A stretch of 64,000 nt of DNA from Anaerolineae bacterium (GTDB lineage Bacteria > Chloroflexota > Anaerolineae > Aggregatilineales > Phototrophicaceae). Positions 8,077 through 17,421 of this stretch are shown here, piece by piece. The position numbers and the translations under genes are program-made. The notes under the pieces were generated by a model. The model was not told where the DNA came from and did no database searches. It saw nothing but the letters and a program-made list of their open reading frames with translations. The stretch is taken from NCBI GenBank assembly GCA_022820125.1, contig JAJEGA010000027.1, positions 32,754-96,753 of the forward strand. The letters are read 5' to 3'. Position 1 is the stretch's first letter. Each line of letters begins with the position of its first letter.

Positions 8077-9177
8077 TCATGCGCGGCCCGCGGGCTGCTG
8101 CTGCGTGATGCAATGGATATTGCCGCCGCCGAGCAAGATCTCGCGCGAAGAGATGCCGATAATCTTGTGCTGCGGAAACAATTCCGCGATTTTTCTGCGC
8201 GCGGCTTCATCATGACGATCGTCGAATTGCGGCAGGATGATGCCCCCGTTTGCGATGTAGAAGTTGATGTATGAACCAGCCAGGCGCTCGCCCGCCGGAC
8301 GCGAAAAAGCCGAGCCGACGACATCCAGCCCTTCCGCTTCCGCTTTTGTCATCGTCAGCGGAGCCGGCTGGTGAATCTTGTGGACCGACAGCGATCGACC
8401 GCGGGCGTCTCGCGCCGACATCAGCGCGTCATAAGCTTCGGCTGAGCGTTCGTACTGTGGGTCGGATCTGTCGTCGGTCCAAGTCAAGGCGACCACGCCC
8501 GGGCGCGCGAAGCAGCACAAGTTGTCGACATGACCGTCAGTCTCGTCTTCAAATACGCCGCGCGGCAGCCAGATGATCTTGTCTACGCCGAGATATTCTG
8601 ACAGGCGCTTCTCGATGTCCGCTTGTGCGAGCCCTGGATTGCGATTGGGATGCAGCAGGCACTGCTCCGTAGTAAGCAATGTGCCTTGACCATCGACGTG
8701 AATCGAGCCGCCTTCCATCACCAGCGGCGCGTGGTAGCGATCCAGCGATTCAATCTCCAGCATCTTGGTTGCGACCAGATCATCCTGATCCCAGGGGAAA
8801 TACATCATCTTTCGCAGCCCGCCCCAGGCGTTAAAGCGCCAGTCTATGCCGCGCAGCCCGCCGCTGTCGTTGACCACGAAGGTGGCGCCGCAATCGCGCA
8901 TCCAGGCGTCGTTGTTGGATAGCTCGACCACGCGTACATTTGCGGGCAGCAAAGCGCGGGCATTTTCATATTGGTCGCGATTCACGCCCATGGTCACCCG
9001 TTCAAAGCGGGAGATTTGACGCGCTGCTTCGACAAAGGCGCGCTGAGCAGGCTTGCCGCCTTGGCGCCAGGTATCGGGCCGCTGGGGCCACAGCATCCAG
9101 CAGCCGGCATGCGCCTCCCACTCGGCCGGCATCCGGTAGCCGTCGGCGCGCGGCGTCGATTGAATTACGCTTGGCAT
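8077..9177 (-). CDS. aguA: Agmatine deiminase
   Basis: A 366-residue agmatine deiminase of the guanidino-group modifying superfamily, turning agmatine into N-carbamoylputrescine and ammonia on the way to putrescine. Diagnostic features: [16 protein letters not shown] near the start, [37 protein letters not shown], and the catalytic-Cys segment [13 protein letters not shown] close to the C-terminus. All expected Asp/His/Cys catalytic positions are present. The ATG at 9177 is preceded by an in-frame TTG but is the likely start. The usual partner, N-carbamoylputrescine amidase, is not adjacent; the Nfu-like gene follows instead. Cytoplasmic. Confidence 0.95.
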   Translation of the reverse strand: MPSVIQSTPRADGYRMPAEWEAHAGCWMLWPQRPDTWRQGGKPAQRAFVEAARQISRFERVTMGVNRDQYENARALLPANVRVVELSNNDAWMRDCGATFVVNDSGGLRGIDWRFNAWGGLRKMMYFPWDQDDLVATKMLEIESLDRYHAPLVMEGGSIHVDGQGTLLTTEQCLLHPNRNPGLAQADIEKRLSEYLGVDKIIWLPRGVFEDETDGHVDNLCCFARPGVVALTWTDDRSDPQYERSAEAYDALMSARDARGRSLSVHKIHQPAPLTMTKAEAEGLDVVGSAFSRPAGERLAGSYINFYIANGGIILPQFDDRHDEAARRKIAELFPQHKIIGISSREILLGGGNIHCITQQQPAGRA

Positions 9178-9272
9178 CAACTGCGCTCCTTTCCAGCGCC
9201 ATTATGCCGCTGAGAACGGCGCAAAGGCAGGCCGATTTTCCATGCGCTAAGGAAAAGCGCGCGCCTTCATAG

Positions 9273-9278
9273 TACAAT
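9273..9278 (+). promoter_or_regulatory. -10 box upstream of purB
   Basis: TACAAT, 39 bases before the preferred ATG at 9318. Transcription from here would start close to the alternative ATG at 9291, favouring the later start. No clear -35. Confidence 0.3.
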
Positions 9279-9317
9279 ACGGCTTCTGAAATGGAAGACA
9301 GGCGGCGGCAGAACCAA

Positions 9318-10724
9318 ATGCGTCTGAATGCTATCTCGCCAATTGATGGGCGTTATGCCGATAATGCGGCGCCCCTGCGAGACTTCCTTTCCGAGTGGGC
9401 GCTGATGCGCTGGCGCGTGCTGGTGGAAGCGCATTGGCTTATGGCGATGTCTGCGGAACCCTCGATTTCGCACTTGCGTCCATTCACCACAGCCGAGACC
9501 GACTTCCTGCGCTCGCTGTCAGGCGACTTTGACGAGGCGGCCGCGCGGCGCGTCAAATCGCTTGAAGCCGAAACCAACCATGATGTTAAAGCGGTGGAGT
9601 ATTACCTAAGGCAGCGCCTGCGTGAAAGCAGCCTCGCCGATGTGGAAGAGTCGGTGCATTTTGCCTGCACCTCGGACGACATCAATAACCTCGCTTACGC
9701 GATGATGTTTCGCGCTGCCCTAAGCCAAGTCTGGCAGCCGGGCGCGTGCGCGCTCATTGCTCGCCTCGATGAATTGGCGCGCCGCAACGCCGCCGTCCCA
9801 ATGCTGGCGCGGACGCATGGGCAAGCGGCCACGCCCACAACGCTGGGCAAGGAATTCGCCGTATTCTCCCATCGGCTTCGACGGCAGCTTCAGACCATCG
9901 ACGCGCAAGAATATCTCGGCAAATTCAATGGCGCGGTCGGCGCCTTTAATGCCCATCATGTCGCCTATCCACAAGCCGATTGGCTCGCGATCGCGCGGCG
10001 TTTTGTCGAAGGGCTCGGTCTGGTTTACAATCCGCTGACGACCCAGATCGAGCCGCACGATTATCTCGCGGAGTTGGCGCACAGCTTGATTCGCTTTAAC
10101 ACGGCGCTGCTCGATTTCTGCCGCGATATGTGGCTGTATATTTCTCTGGGTTATTTTCGTCAGAAGGTCAGCGCGCGCGAGGTCGGGTCTTCGACCATGC
10201 CGCATAAGGTGAACCCAATCGATTTCGAGAACGCGGAAGCGAACTTGGGGATCAGCAGCGCGTCATTTGCCCACCTGGCGCAGAAGCTGCCCCAATCTCG
10301 ACTTCAGCGCGATTTGAGCGATTCGTCCGCGTTAAGAAACTTCGGCGTCGCTATCGCCCACAGTTATCTCGCGCTGCTGTCCGCCGAGCGCGGGCTATCG
10401 AAAGTCGAAGCCGACCGCGGCGCCCTGGCCGGCGACCTTGACGACGCCTGGGAAGTGCTGGCGGAGGCGGTGCAGACTGTCATGCGCAAGCATCATCTGC
10501 CGGGGGCTTACGAGCGCTTGAAGGCGCTGACCCGAGGCGCAAGCGTCACCCGCGAAGACCTGCGAGAATTCATCAGCGCGCTGGCGATACCGGAAGCCGA
10601 CAAAGAAGCGCTCATGCAGCTCAATCCCGGCGCCTATACGGGCCGAGCCGAAGAGCTGGCATTGAAGCAGTGGGACAGCGACCAGGCTGAGATTGAAATT
10701 GATGGCTCTGGCTTGACGAGCTAG
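9318..10724 (+). CDS. purB: Adenylosuccinate lyase
   Basis: A 468-residue member of the fumarase/aspartase superfamily, catalysing fumarate release from SAICAR and from adenylosuccinate in purine synthesis. It is of the enterobacterial PurB type: LNAISPIDGRYADN start, EAETNHDVKAVEYY, ARTHGQAATPTTLGKE (catalytic His), and the superfamily signature GSSTMPHKVNP followed by IDFENAEANLG. The expected Ser in the flexible loop and the His pair are present. The ATG at 9318 fits the family start; an upstream in-frame ATG at 9291 would add nine residues. The IolD gene follows 25 bases later. Confidence 0.95.
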   Translation: MRLNAISPIDGRYADNAAPLRDFLSEWALMRWRVLVEAHWLMAMSAEPSISHLRPFTTAETDFLRSLSGDFDEAAARRVKSLEAETNHDVKAVEYYLRQRLRESSLADVEESVHFACTSDDINNLAYAMMFRAALSQVWQPGACALIARLDELARRNAAVPMLARTHGQAATPTTLGKEFAVFSHRLRRQLQTIDAQEYLGKFNGAVGAFNAHHVAYPQADWLAIARRFVEGLGLVYNPLTTQIEPHDYLAELAHSLIRFNTALLDFCRDMWLYISLGYFRQKVSAREVGSSTMPHKVNPIDFENAEANLGISSASFAHLAQKLPQSRLQRDLSDSSALRNFGVAIAHSYLALLSAERGLSKVEADRGALAGDLDDAWEVLAEAVQTVMRKHHLPGAYERLKALTRGASVTREDLREFISALAIPEADKEALMQLNPGAYTGRAEELALKQWDSDQAEIEIDGSGLTS

Positions 10725-10749
10725 CCGGGCAGGAGGGGAGCGAATCGCG

Positions 10750-12654
10750 ATGTTTCAACCATTTGGCACTCAAGAGACGGTGCGGCTGACGATGGGGCAG
10801 GCTTTAATCAAATTCCTTCAAATGCAATATACGGAATACGACGGCGAAATTCAGCGTTTCATTCCCGCTATCTGGGGCATCTTCGGCCACGGCAACGTCA
10901 GCGGCTTGAGCCAGGCGCTTTGGGAATATGGCGCTGAACTGCCCTATTTTCAGCCTACAAACGAACAGTCGATGGTGCACGCGGCCTCCGGCTTCGCGCG
11001 CGCCCGACTGCGCGCGCAGACTTTCGCCTGCACGACGTCAATTGGGCCCGGCGCGACCAATATGGTCACCGGCGCCGCTACCGCCCATATCAACCGATTG
11101 CCCGTGCTGCTGCTGCCCTCCGATTATTACGCGACTCGTTTTCAAGGCCAGGTCTTGCAGGATATCGAGCATCCGGTTTCGCTGGACATGAGCGTGACCG
11201 ACTGCTTTCGCGTGGTCAGCCAATTCTTTGACCGAATCACCCGTCCCGAGCAGATTCTCTATGCCGCGCCCGAAGCCATGCGCGTGATGGCTGACCCCGT
11301 TGACGCGGGTCCGGCGACGATCGCCTTGCCTCAGGATATCCAAAGCGTCGCCTTTGACTGCCCGACCAATTTCTTCCGCAAAAAAATCTGGCGCATCGAG
11401 CGGCGGCAGCCGGACCAGCGGCGGATTGATGAAGCCATCAGCTTGCTGAAAGCGGCTGAACGCCCCTATATCCTGGCTGGCGGCGGCGTGCATTACTCGA
11501 AAGCCTGGGCGGAATTGCGCGAATTCTCCGACCGATTCGGCATCCCGGTCGGCGAGACGCATTCGGGGCGGGGCGCGCTGAAAGAAGAATCGCCCATTCT
11601 GATTGGCGGCAGCGGTCACACCGGTACGCCGCTTTCGGGCAAGTATGCCGCCGAAGCCGATCTTGTCTTTCTCATAGGCACGCGCCTGGCCGATTTCGCC
11701 ACCGGTTCCTACTCCGCCTGGCAGCACCCCGAAGTCAAATTCGTCAGCGTTAACGTCAGCGGCGCGCACGCGCATAAACTTGGCGCCACGCCGATAGTCG
11801 CCGATGCCCGTGAAACCCTGCGCCAGCTCATCGCCGCCGGCGCGAAAGCTGGCGTCAAACCTGACGCGGCTTATGTCGAATCGGTCGCTGTCGATCGGCA
11901 GGGCTGGCTGCGGCAGAAGCGGGAGACCGTTTACGTCCAGCATCCCGATGAGCGGATGAGCCAGGCGCAGGTGATCGGCGTCCTGAACGACTTTATGGCT
12001 AGCGGAGATACGCTTGTCTGCGCCGCGGGCACCGCGCCGGGCGATTTGCATCAACTCTTTGAGGCGACCGCGGGCCGCGCGCTGCACCTCGAGTTCGGCA
12101 ATTCCTGCATGGGATACGACATCCCGGGCGCGATCGGCGTACGGCTGGCGCGACCGAATCACGCGGGAGAGGTCTACGTTTTCCTGGGCGATGGCAATTA
12201 CCTCTTGCATCCGATGGAGCTGAAGACCGCGGTGCAAGAGGGCGTCAAGCTGACAGTCATCCTGCTGCAGAATGACGGCTTCCAGTCAATCCACGGGCAT
12301 CAGAAGGCGCTCGTTGGGCACAGCCTGGGCAACGAATTCCGCGTCCGCGATCAAGCAAGCGGCAGGCTGGATGATGGCGATTTCGTCGAAATTGATTATG
12401 CCAAGAATGCCGAGAGCATCGGCTTGCGCGCCTGGAATGCCACCGATGAAGCGGCGTTGAAGGCAGCGCTCGAAGAGGCGCGCCTGGAGCAGCGCTCCTG
12501 CATGATCGTGGCGCAGATAGAGCGATACAGCCGCTTGCCGCGCTCCGGCATCTGGTGGGATGTCTTCGGCGCCGAAGTCACCAGCGACGAAGCGACGAAA
12601 GCGCTGGTCGAAGAGCGCGAAGAAGGGCGCCAAAGCCAGCGCTTTTATTGGTAA
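10750..12654 (+). CDS. iolD: IolD-type thiamine-diphosphate hydrolase
   Basis: A 634-residue thiamine-diphosphate enzyme of the IolD family (3D-trihydroxycyclohexane-1,2-dione hydrolase in myo-inositol breakdown). Family-specific phrases are present: VRLTMGQALIKFLQMQ, the AIWGIFGHGNVSGLSQAL loop, TNEQSMVHAASGFAR with the cofactor-activating Glu, TSIGPGATNM, and the GDGNYLLHPMEL metal-diphosphate motif. LQNDGFQSIHGHQ is also IolD-like. Three domains (Pyr, middle, PP) span the usual length. A sugar kinase of the PfkB family is next, but no inositol dehydrogenase, IolE or IolB is nearby, so the in-vivo pathway is not certain. Start ATG has RBS AGGAGGGGAG upstream. Confidence 0.88.
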   Translation: MFQPFGTQETVRLTMGQALIKFLQMQYTEYDGEIQRFIPAIWGIFGHGNVSGLSQALWEYGAELPYFQPTNEQSMVHAASGFARARLRAQTFACTTSIGPGATNMVTGAATAHINRLPVLLLPSDYYATRFQGQVLQDIEHPVSLDMSVTDCFRVVSQFFDRITRPEQILYAAPEAMRVMADPVDAGPATIALPQDIQSVAFDCPTNFFRKKIWRIERRQPDQRRIDEAISLLKAAERPYILAGGGVHYSKAWAELREFSDRFGIPVGETHSGRGALKEESPILIGGSGHTGTPLSGKYAAEADLVFLIGTRLADFATGSYSAWQHPEVKFVSVNVSGAHAHKLGATPIVADARETLRQLIAAGAKAGVKPDAAYVESVAVDRQGWLRQKRETVYVQHPDERMSQAQVIGVLNDFMASGDTLVCAAGTAPGDLHQLFEATAGRALHLEFGNSCMGYDIPGAIGVRLARPNHAGEVYVFLGDGNYLLHPMELKTAVQEGVKLTVILLQNDGFQSIHGHQKALVGHSLGNEFRVRDQASGRLDDGDFVEIDYAKNAESIGLRAWNATDEAALKAALEEARLEQRSCMIVAQIERYSRLPRSGIWWDVFGAEVTSDEATKALVEEREEGRQSQRFYW

Positions 12655-12679
12655 GCCACAGGACGAGAGGCGGATTTCT

Positions 12680-13633
12680 ATGCGGAACGGCTCTTCGAGG
12701 AAGCCATACGACATCATCGTATTTGGCGATACCTGCGTCGATTTGATCTTGCGCGATGACGATGTCGCGCCTCAGTTTGGGCAAGTTGAAAAAACAGTCG
12801 CCGGTTATGACCTGGTGATGGGCGGCTCCTGCTGCATCTTCGCCGCGCAGGCGGCCAAGCTTGGCTTGCGCGTCGCCATTCTGGGGCGCGTCGGCGCTGA
12901 TTACTTTGGCAAGCTGATCGTCGACGCGCTTGCGGAAGCCGGCGTCGATACCCGCTATATCGACGTGAAGGACGACCTTCGCACCGGCGTCACCGTGCAT
13001 CTCGTCCAAGGCGATGACCGCGCGATGTTGACCCACATGGGTTCGCTGAACGCGCTGACGGCCGCCGATGTCGCTGACGAATTCCTGGCTTCGGCGCGAC
13101 ACCTGCATTACGGCAGCCTCTATTTGCAGACGAGGCTGCTGCCGCATTGGGTTGAAATCCTGGCGCGGGCAAAGCAGCTTGGGATGACGGTTTCATTGGA
13201 CACCAATTGGGATCCCGCTGAGCGCTGGGATCACGATCTTGAACGCGCCTATCCCTATATTGACGTCTTGCTGCCCAATGAGCAGGAGGCGATGTACCTC
13301 AGCGGGATGGATTCTTATGGCGCGGCGATCACGAATTTGCGGCAGCGCGTTCCCCTGCTGGTCGTCAAACGGGACATCGCCGGCGCCGTCGCCTGGCAGG
13401 GGGAGCGCGAGTTTGCGCAATCTGTATTTGAAGCCAATGAAGGCGGCGATGGCATCGGCGCGGGGGACAGCTTTGACGCCGGGTTCCTGGCGGGCTGGCT
13501 TAACGGCTTGCCGCTGGCGGGCTGCCTCTCGCTCGCCTGTGAATGCGGTCGCGGCGTCGCTGGCGGGGTGGGCGGCATCGCCGGGCAGCCTGTCCAATCA
13601 GATTTCAGCGTTTTGCAAGCCGAGGCATTCTAG
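12680..13633 (+). CDS. PfkB-family sugar kinase
   Basis: A 317-residue ribokinase-like kinase. It begins YDIIVFGDTCVDLIL, then VAGYDLVMGGSCCIFAAQAAKLG (substrate-binding GG) and RVGADYFGKL, and ends with the ATP/anion-hole motif GIGAGDSFDAGFLAGWLNG holding the catalytic Asp. The start is the ATG at 12680, after AGGACGAGAGG; longer frames read back into IolD. Beside IolD it could act as the 2-deoxy-5-keto-gluconate kinase IolC, but the typical IolC N-terminus (GRAGVDLY) is absent and it reads as a generic ribokinase. Probably co-transcribed with IolD (25-base gap). Convergent with ugd. Confidence 0.85.
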   Translation: MRNGSSRKPYDIIVFGDTCVDLILRDDDVAPQFGQVEKTVAGYDLVMGGSCCIFAAQAAKLGLRVAILGRVGADYFGKLIVDALAEAGVDTRYIDVKDDLRTGVTVHLVQGDDRAMLTHMGSLNALTAADVADEFLASARHLHYGSLYLQTRLLPHWVEILARAKQLGMTVSLDTNWDPAERWDHDLERAYPYIDVLLPNEQEAMYLSGMDSYGAAITNLRQRVPLLVVKRDIAGAVAWQGEREFAQSVFEANEGGDGIGAGDSFDAGFLAGWLNGLPLAGCLSLACECGRGVAGGVGGIAGQPVQSDFSVLQAEAF

Positions 13634-13649
13634 TTGAGCATTCGCTGAA

Positions 13650-14993
13650 TCAAGCCGATTCATCATTATCAGCATTAACCAGCCCGGCGCCATTGTAGCC
13701 GCGCCCGACGCCGCGATATTCGAAACCGAGCGCGCGCAGTTCAGCGGGACTGTAGATATTGCGACCATCAATCATGATCGGTCGCTTCATTGATTCGTGT
13801 ATCCGCCGCATATCCAGTTGCTTGAATTCGTTCCACGGTGTCAAAACGATAAGCGCCTCCGCTTCTTCGGCGGCGCTGTAGGCGTTGTCGCAAGGGATTA
13901 GAGCCGGCACTTCGCTGCAGGCGTTGTCCATAGCGACCGGGTCGTAAACCTTGACCGCCGCCCCTTGATTCAAGAGCGACCGCGCCACTGCCAGCGACGG
14001 CGATTCGCGCGTGTCGTCCGTGTTCTGCTTAAATGCCAAGCCAAGTATCGCGACCGTCTTGCCATTCAGATTGCCGCCCAGCATTTCGCGCGCCTTGAGG
14101 GTGATTTGCCGCCGCTGAAAGGCGTTAATCTCCATAACCGCGTTCAGCAACTGTGGGTGCATCCCATGCGTCTGCGCCATATTGGCAAGCGCCTTGACGT
14201 CTTTTGGAAAGCAGGAGCCGCCAAAGCCCACGCCCGCTTGCAAGAAATGTGGACCGATCCGTTTGTCGAAGCCCATGCCGCGCGCGACTTCTTCCACATC
14301 AGCGCCAAGCCGCTCGCAAATGATGCTGATCTCGTTGATAAAGCTGATGCGCGTCGCCAGGAACGCGTTGGAGGCGTACTTGATCATCTCGGCTGTGCGA
14401 ATATCGGTGATGACGATTGGGGCGTCCAATGGCGCGTATAACTCGGCTACGGTCTCGGCTGCCGCCCTGTCGGTGGAGCCCAGGACGGTGCGGTCCGGCT
14501 GCATAAAATCAGCCAAGGCAGAACCCTCGCGCAAAAATTCCGGGCAGGAGACGACCGCGAAATCAATCGGCTGCGGCTGATTGCGCTCGATGATTTCCCG
14601 GGTCCAATCGCCAGTGCCAACGGGCACGGTCGACTTGTTGATGACAATCAGTGGATGATCCATAGTTTCTGCGATTGTCTGCGCGGCGCTGCGCACATAT
14701 TGCAAATCGGCTTCACCGTCAACGCCCGAGGGCGTGCCCACGCAAATGAAAGCGAATTCCGCGCCATTCAGTCCATCGCGATAACAGGTGGTGAATTGCA
14801 TCCGGCCCGCTACCGTATTGCGCTGTACCGTTTCAGCCAAGCCCGGTTCATAAATTGGCATTTCGCCCTGCTGCAACATTGCGATTTTTCGCTCGTCAAT
14901 GTCGACCAGTGTGACGTTGTTGCCCAAATCGGCGAAGCAGGCGCCGGTTACCAAGCCCACATATCCGCTTCCAATCACACAGAGTTCGCTCAT
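13650..14993 (-). CDS. ugd: UDP-glucose 6-dehydrogenase
   Basis: A 447-residue NAD-dependent dehydrogenase converting UDP-glucose to UDP-glucuronate for surface polysaccharides. Rossmann start [41 protein letters not shown], the [17 protein letters not shown] helix, and the catalytic-Cys motif [10 protein letters not shown]. The C-terminal UDP-binding domain has [13 protein letters not shown]. Length is standard. It is transcribed divergently from the acyl-CoA synthetase gene; 253 bases lie between. Glycosyltransferases at 587, 4146 and 50895 are possible users of the product. Confidence 0.96.
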   Translation of the reverse strand: MSELCVIGSGYVGLVTGACFADLGNNVTLVDIDERKIAMLQQGEMPIYEPGLAETVQRNTVAGRMQFTTCYRDGLNGAEFAFICVGTPSGVDGEADLQYVRSAAQTIAETMDHPLIVINKSTVPVGTGDWTREIIERNQPQPIDFAVVSCPEFLREGSALADFMQPDRTVLGSTDRAAAETVAELYAPLDAPIVITDIRTAEMIKYASNAFLATRISFINEISIICERLGADVEEVARGMGFDKRIGPHFLQAGVGFGGSCFPKDVKALANMAQTHGMHPQLLNAVMEINAFQRRQITLKAREMLGGNLNGKTVAILGLAFKQNTDDTRESPSLAVARSLLNQGAAVKVYDPVAMDNACSEVPALIPCDNAYSAAEEAEALIVLTPWNEFKQLDMRRIHESMKRPIMIDGRNIYSPAELRALGFEYRGVGRGYNGAGLVNADNDESA

Positions 14994-15177
14994 GTCGTAT
15001 TTGTACTCGCTTCCGCTGTATTGTTATGGTCGCTGTTTCCAGTTTGTACACGCGAACTGGCGCGCGTTCTCGCAGCGCAAGCTTACCAGATCGACGGCGC
15101 TCAGTTCAGATGGCGCTTCTTCTGCCATCCTACATCAAATTGCGGCGGACGGGCTCTATCTTATGGCGCAGTTTTCT

Positions 15178-15207
15178 TTTACAAACTGGCCTCGCCCTTG
15201 ATATACT
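15178..15207 (+). promoter_or_regulatory. Promoter for the acyl-CoA synthetase gene
   Basis: TTTACA (15178-15183), 18-bp spacer, TATACT (15202-15207). The -10 lies in ATATACTGGCTT, a 12-mer that recurs in the Rieske promoter at 19553-19564. The rest of the ugd/acs gap holds no gene. Confidence 0.55.
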
Positions 15208-15246
15208 GGCTTGTCAGATTCACGATTTAGGTTGAAGGCAAGCGTG

Positions 15247-17052
15247 ATGACACGAGATATGGATTCCCTCACCGAAGCCAACCTCTATCAGGCGCATATC
15301 AAGGACGGCTTGCCGCAGGAAAAGCGCAAGACGCCCTTTCGAAACATCCGCGATCTGCTGTCTCTGCACAGCAAAACATCGGGCGGCAAGACCTTTCTCA
15401 TCTACTACGACGCTGATGATGAGCGGCAGGCGCTATCCTACGGCGAGTTTAACGCCCGCGCGCATCAAGCCGCCAACTTCATGGTCGACGACCTCGGCAT
15501 CCGTCGTGGCGACCGCGTCGCCACTATTGCCGACAATCATATCGACACGGTCTTGATCTATTTCGCCTGCTGGGTGATTGGCGCGGCGGTCGCGCCGCAG
15601 AATGTATCGGAAGACGATCGCCGAATCGCCTATATCCTGCGCAACTGCGAGGCGAAAGTGTGCTTCGCCCGCGCAGAATATCGCCAACGGGCGGAAGCGA
15701 TCATCAACGGCGTCGATGGCGACGAAGGCGCCCCCAACATCGAGACGATCGTGGACCTCGGCGGGGCGCCTGGCGACGGTCTTATCAATTTCCACCAAGC
15801 TTTGAAGAATCGCCCGACCACCTACCTCGGCGACGATTCCGGCGCCAAAGCCGCCGACCTGCCGCTGGGCGAAGGCACGGACGCCACCGCGACGCTCGAT
15901 GACGAGGCGCTGCTCGTCTATACCAGCGGCACGACCGGCACGCCAAAGGGCGTCATTCTGTCGCAGTATAACCTGCTGGTGGATGCGCAAGGCATAAGCC
16001 AGTGGCAGGCGATCACCGGCAACCAGCGCATGATGTGCGTCTTGCCCATTCATCATGTGAACGGCATCGTCGTGACGATTATCATGCCGCTCTACGTCGG
16101 TGGCTCGACTGTGCTCAACCGCCGCTTTAGCGCCTCGCGCTTTTGGGAACGGATCGTCCGCGAAGGCGTCAACGTCGTTAGCGTCGTGCCAACGCTGCTG
16201 CAATTCCTCATCGAGCATGGTCAGGCGGAGCTCGCGGCTGGGAATACCATCTTTGGTCCGCGCGTCAGCCGCCGCGATTTGACGCGCTTCCGCCATTTCA
16301 TCTGCGGCGCCGGCACCTTGTCGGTCAAGCTGGCGCAGGAATTCAGCGAGATCTTTGGCTTGACCCTGCTGCATGGCTATGGCTTGAGCGAATCAACCTG
16401 TTATTCTTGCTTCTTGCCCATCAGCTTGTCCTGGGAGGCGAATCAGAGTTGGCTTTTGGATCACGGGTATCCGAGCATTGGCTGCCCGATTGAACCAAAC
16501 GAGATGGCAATCTTCGCCGCCGATGGCAGCGGGCGGCAATTGGGCGCCGGCGAACGGGGAGAGATCTGCATCCGCGGCCACAATGTGATGCAGGGCTATT
16601 TCAAACGGCCCGACGCCAATGCCGAGACCTTCAAGTTTCAGTGGTTCCGCAGCGGCGATGAAGGTTACTTCCTGCACGATGAGACGGGCAGGCAGTTCTT
16701 CTTCATCACCGGGCGCATCAAAGAACTGATAAATCGCGGCGGCGTCAAATTCAGCCCCTTTGATATTGAAGAGGTCTTGCTGGGCATCGACGGCCTAAAG
16801 GTGGGCTTGGCGATCGGCTTCCCAAACGACTATTACGGCGAAGAAGTCGGCGCCTATGTGGTGTTGGAAGCGGACGCAGCGGTCACTGAAGCGGCGATCC
16901 TGGCGCGCTGCCGCCAGCTCATGACCTTTGAAAAATCGCCCAAAGCGGTTGTCTTCGGTGAGGAAATCCCGGTGACGTCGACCGGGAAATTCCAGCGCCT
17001 CAAACTGCAGGCGCTATTTGCGCAATGGGAAGGGACGCAGTTCCGCCCTTAG
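15247..17052 (+). CDS. AMP-forming acyl-CoA synthetase / ligase
   Basis: A 601-residue ANL-superfamily enzyme that activates a carboxylate as acyl-adenylate and usually loads it on CoA. The P-loop-like motif YTSGTTGTPKGVILS is complete, followed by LPIHHVNG, LLHGYGLSES, ERGEICIRGHNVMQGYF, the hinge SGDEGYF...FFITGRIKELINRGG, and the C-terminal Lys motif STGKFQR. The N-terminal ~40 residues are family-atypical. The start is the ATG at 15247 with GAAGG upstream, rather than an in-frame start 36 bases earlier. The substrate is unknown; no acyl carrier or beta-oxidation gene is adjacent. Its stop overlaps the stop of a pseudogene on the other strand. Confidence 0.9.
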   Translation: MTRDMDSLTEANLYQAHIKDGLPQEKRKTPFRNIRDLLSLHSKTSGGKTFLIYYDADDERQALSYGEFNARAHQAANFMVDDLGIRRGDRVATIADNHIDTVLIYFACWVIGAAVAPQNVSEDDRRIAYILRNCEAKVCFARAEYRQRAEAIINGVDGDEGAPNIETIVDLGGAPGDGLINFHQALKNRPTTYLGDDSGAKAADLPLGEGTDATATLDDEALLVYTSGTTGTPKGVILSQYNLLVDAQGISQWQAITGNQRMMCVLPIHHVNGIVVTIIMPLYVGGSTVLNRRFSASRFWERIVREGVNVVSVVPTLLQFLIEHGQAELAAGNTIFGPRVSRRDLTRFRHFICGAGTLSVKLAQEFSEIFGLTLLHGYGLSESTCYSCFLPISLSWEANQSWLLDHGYPSIGCPIEPNEMAIFAADGSGRQLGAGERGEICIRGHNVMQGYFKRPDANAETFKFQWFRSGDEGYFLHDETGRQFFFITGRIKELINRGGVKFSPFDIEEVLLGIDGLKVGLAIGFPNDYYGEEVGAYVVLEADAAVTEAAILARCRQLMTFEKSPKAVVFGEEIPVTSTGKFQRLKLQALFAQWEGTQFRP

Positions 17053-17270
17053 CCCGGCGCGGCAGCCCGCTTATGACGCAACCCGGGCAGGATGAGCAAG
17101 CTGACCAGCCCATTGAGTGCAACGATTACTGTGCTGCCTTCGTGCCCCAGCACACCGACGGGCAGCGGCAATTCCACCAGGAACAGGCCTGCGATAAGAA
17201 GGGCGATCACCGCGATAGAAAACGCGATATTCTGTCACCCGAGGCGCAAGCCAGGTCTCGCTCCGCCAAT
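17049..17270 (-). pseudogene. Relic of a heavy-metal P-type ATPase, C-terminal end only
   Basis: The minus strand from 17234 down to a TAA at 17049-17051 reads QNIAFSIAVIALLIAGLF, then VELPLPVGVLGHEGSTVIVA and LNGLVSLLI. That is the last two membrane helices of metal-transporting P1B ATPases, where RQNIxFS and DEGSTxxVxLN are typical. Directly before QNI is a TGA (17235-17237), exactly where family members have Arg, consistent with CGA changing to TGA. Further upstream the similarity fades and the catalytic DKTGT domain is missing. So this is a dead remnant. The stretch 17271-17421 shows nothing recognisable. Confidence 0.6.
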
Positions 17271-17421
17271 TCAAGGCGGGCCCCGCGGCGAAGGTTCGGG
17301 TCCCTGCGCTGGCAGGCGCCTTTTGCTGGCGGGGCGGGCAGCTTTGCGGGCGAAAACAAAAGGACGGGCCTGTCGGGCGCGTCCTCGATTGGGCTGCCGT
17401 TAGGGTGTGAATGCGCGGCGC

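Noticed and set aside
11038..12237. 399-codon antisense frame over iolD, and a similar 313-codon one at 15433-16374
   Set aside because: Both are shadows of well-identified enzymes on the other strand, without RBS or domain.
15039..15189. Inverted pair CCAGTTTGTA (15039) / TACAAACTGG (15180) around the acs promoter
   Set aside because: Ten-base match 130 bp apart could be chance; no further copies noted.
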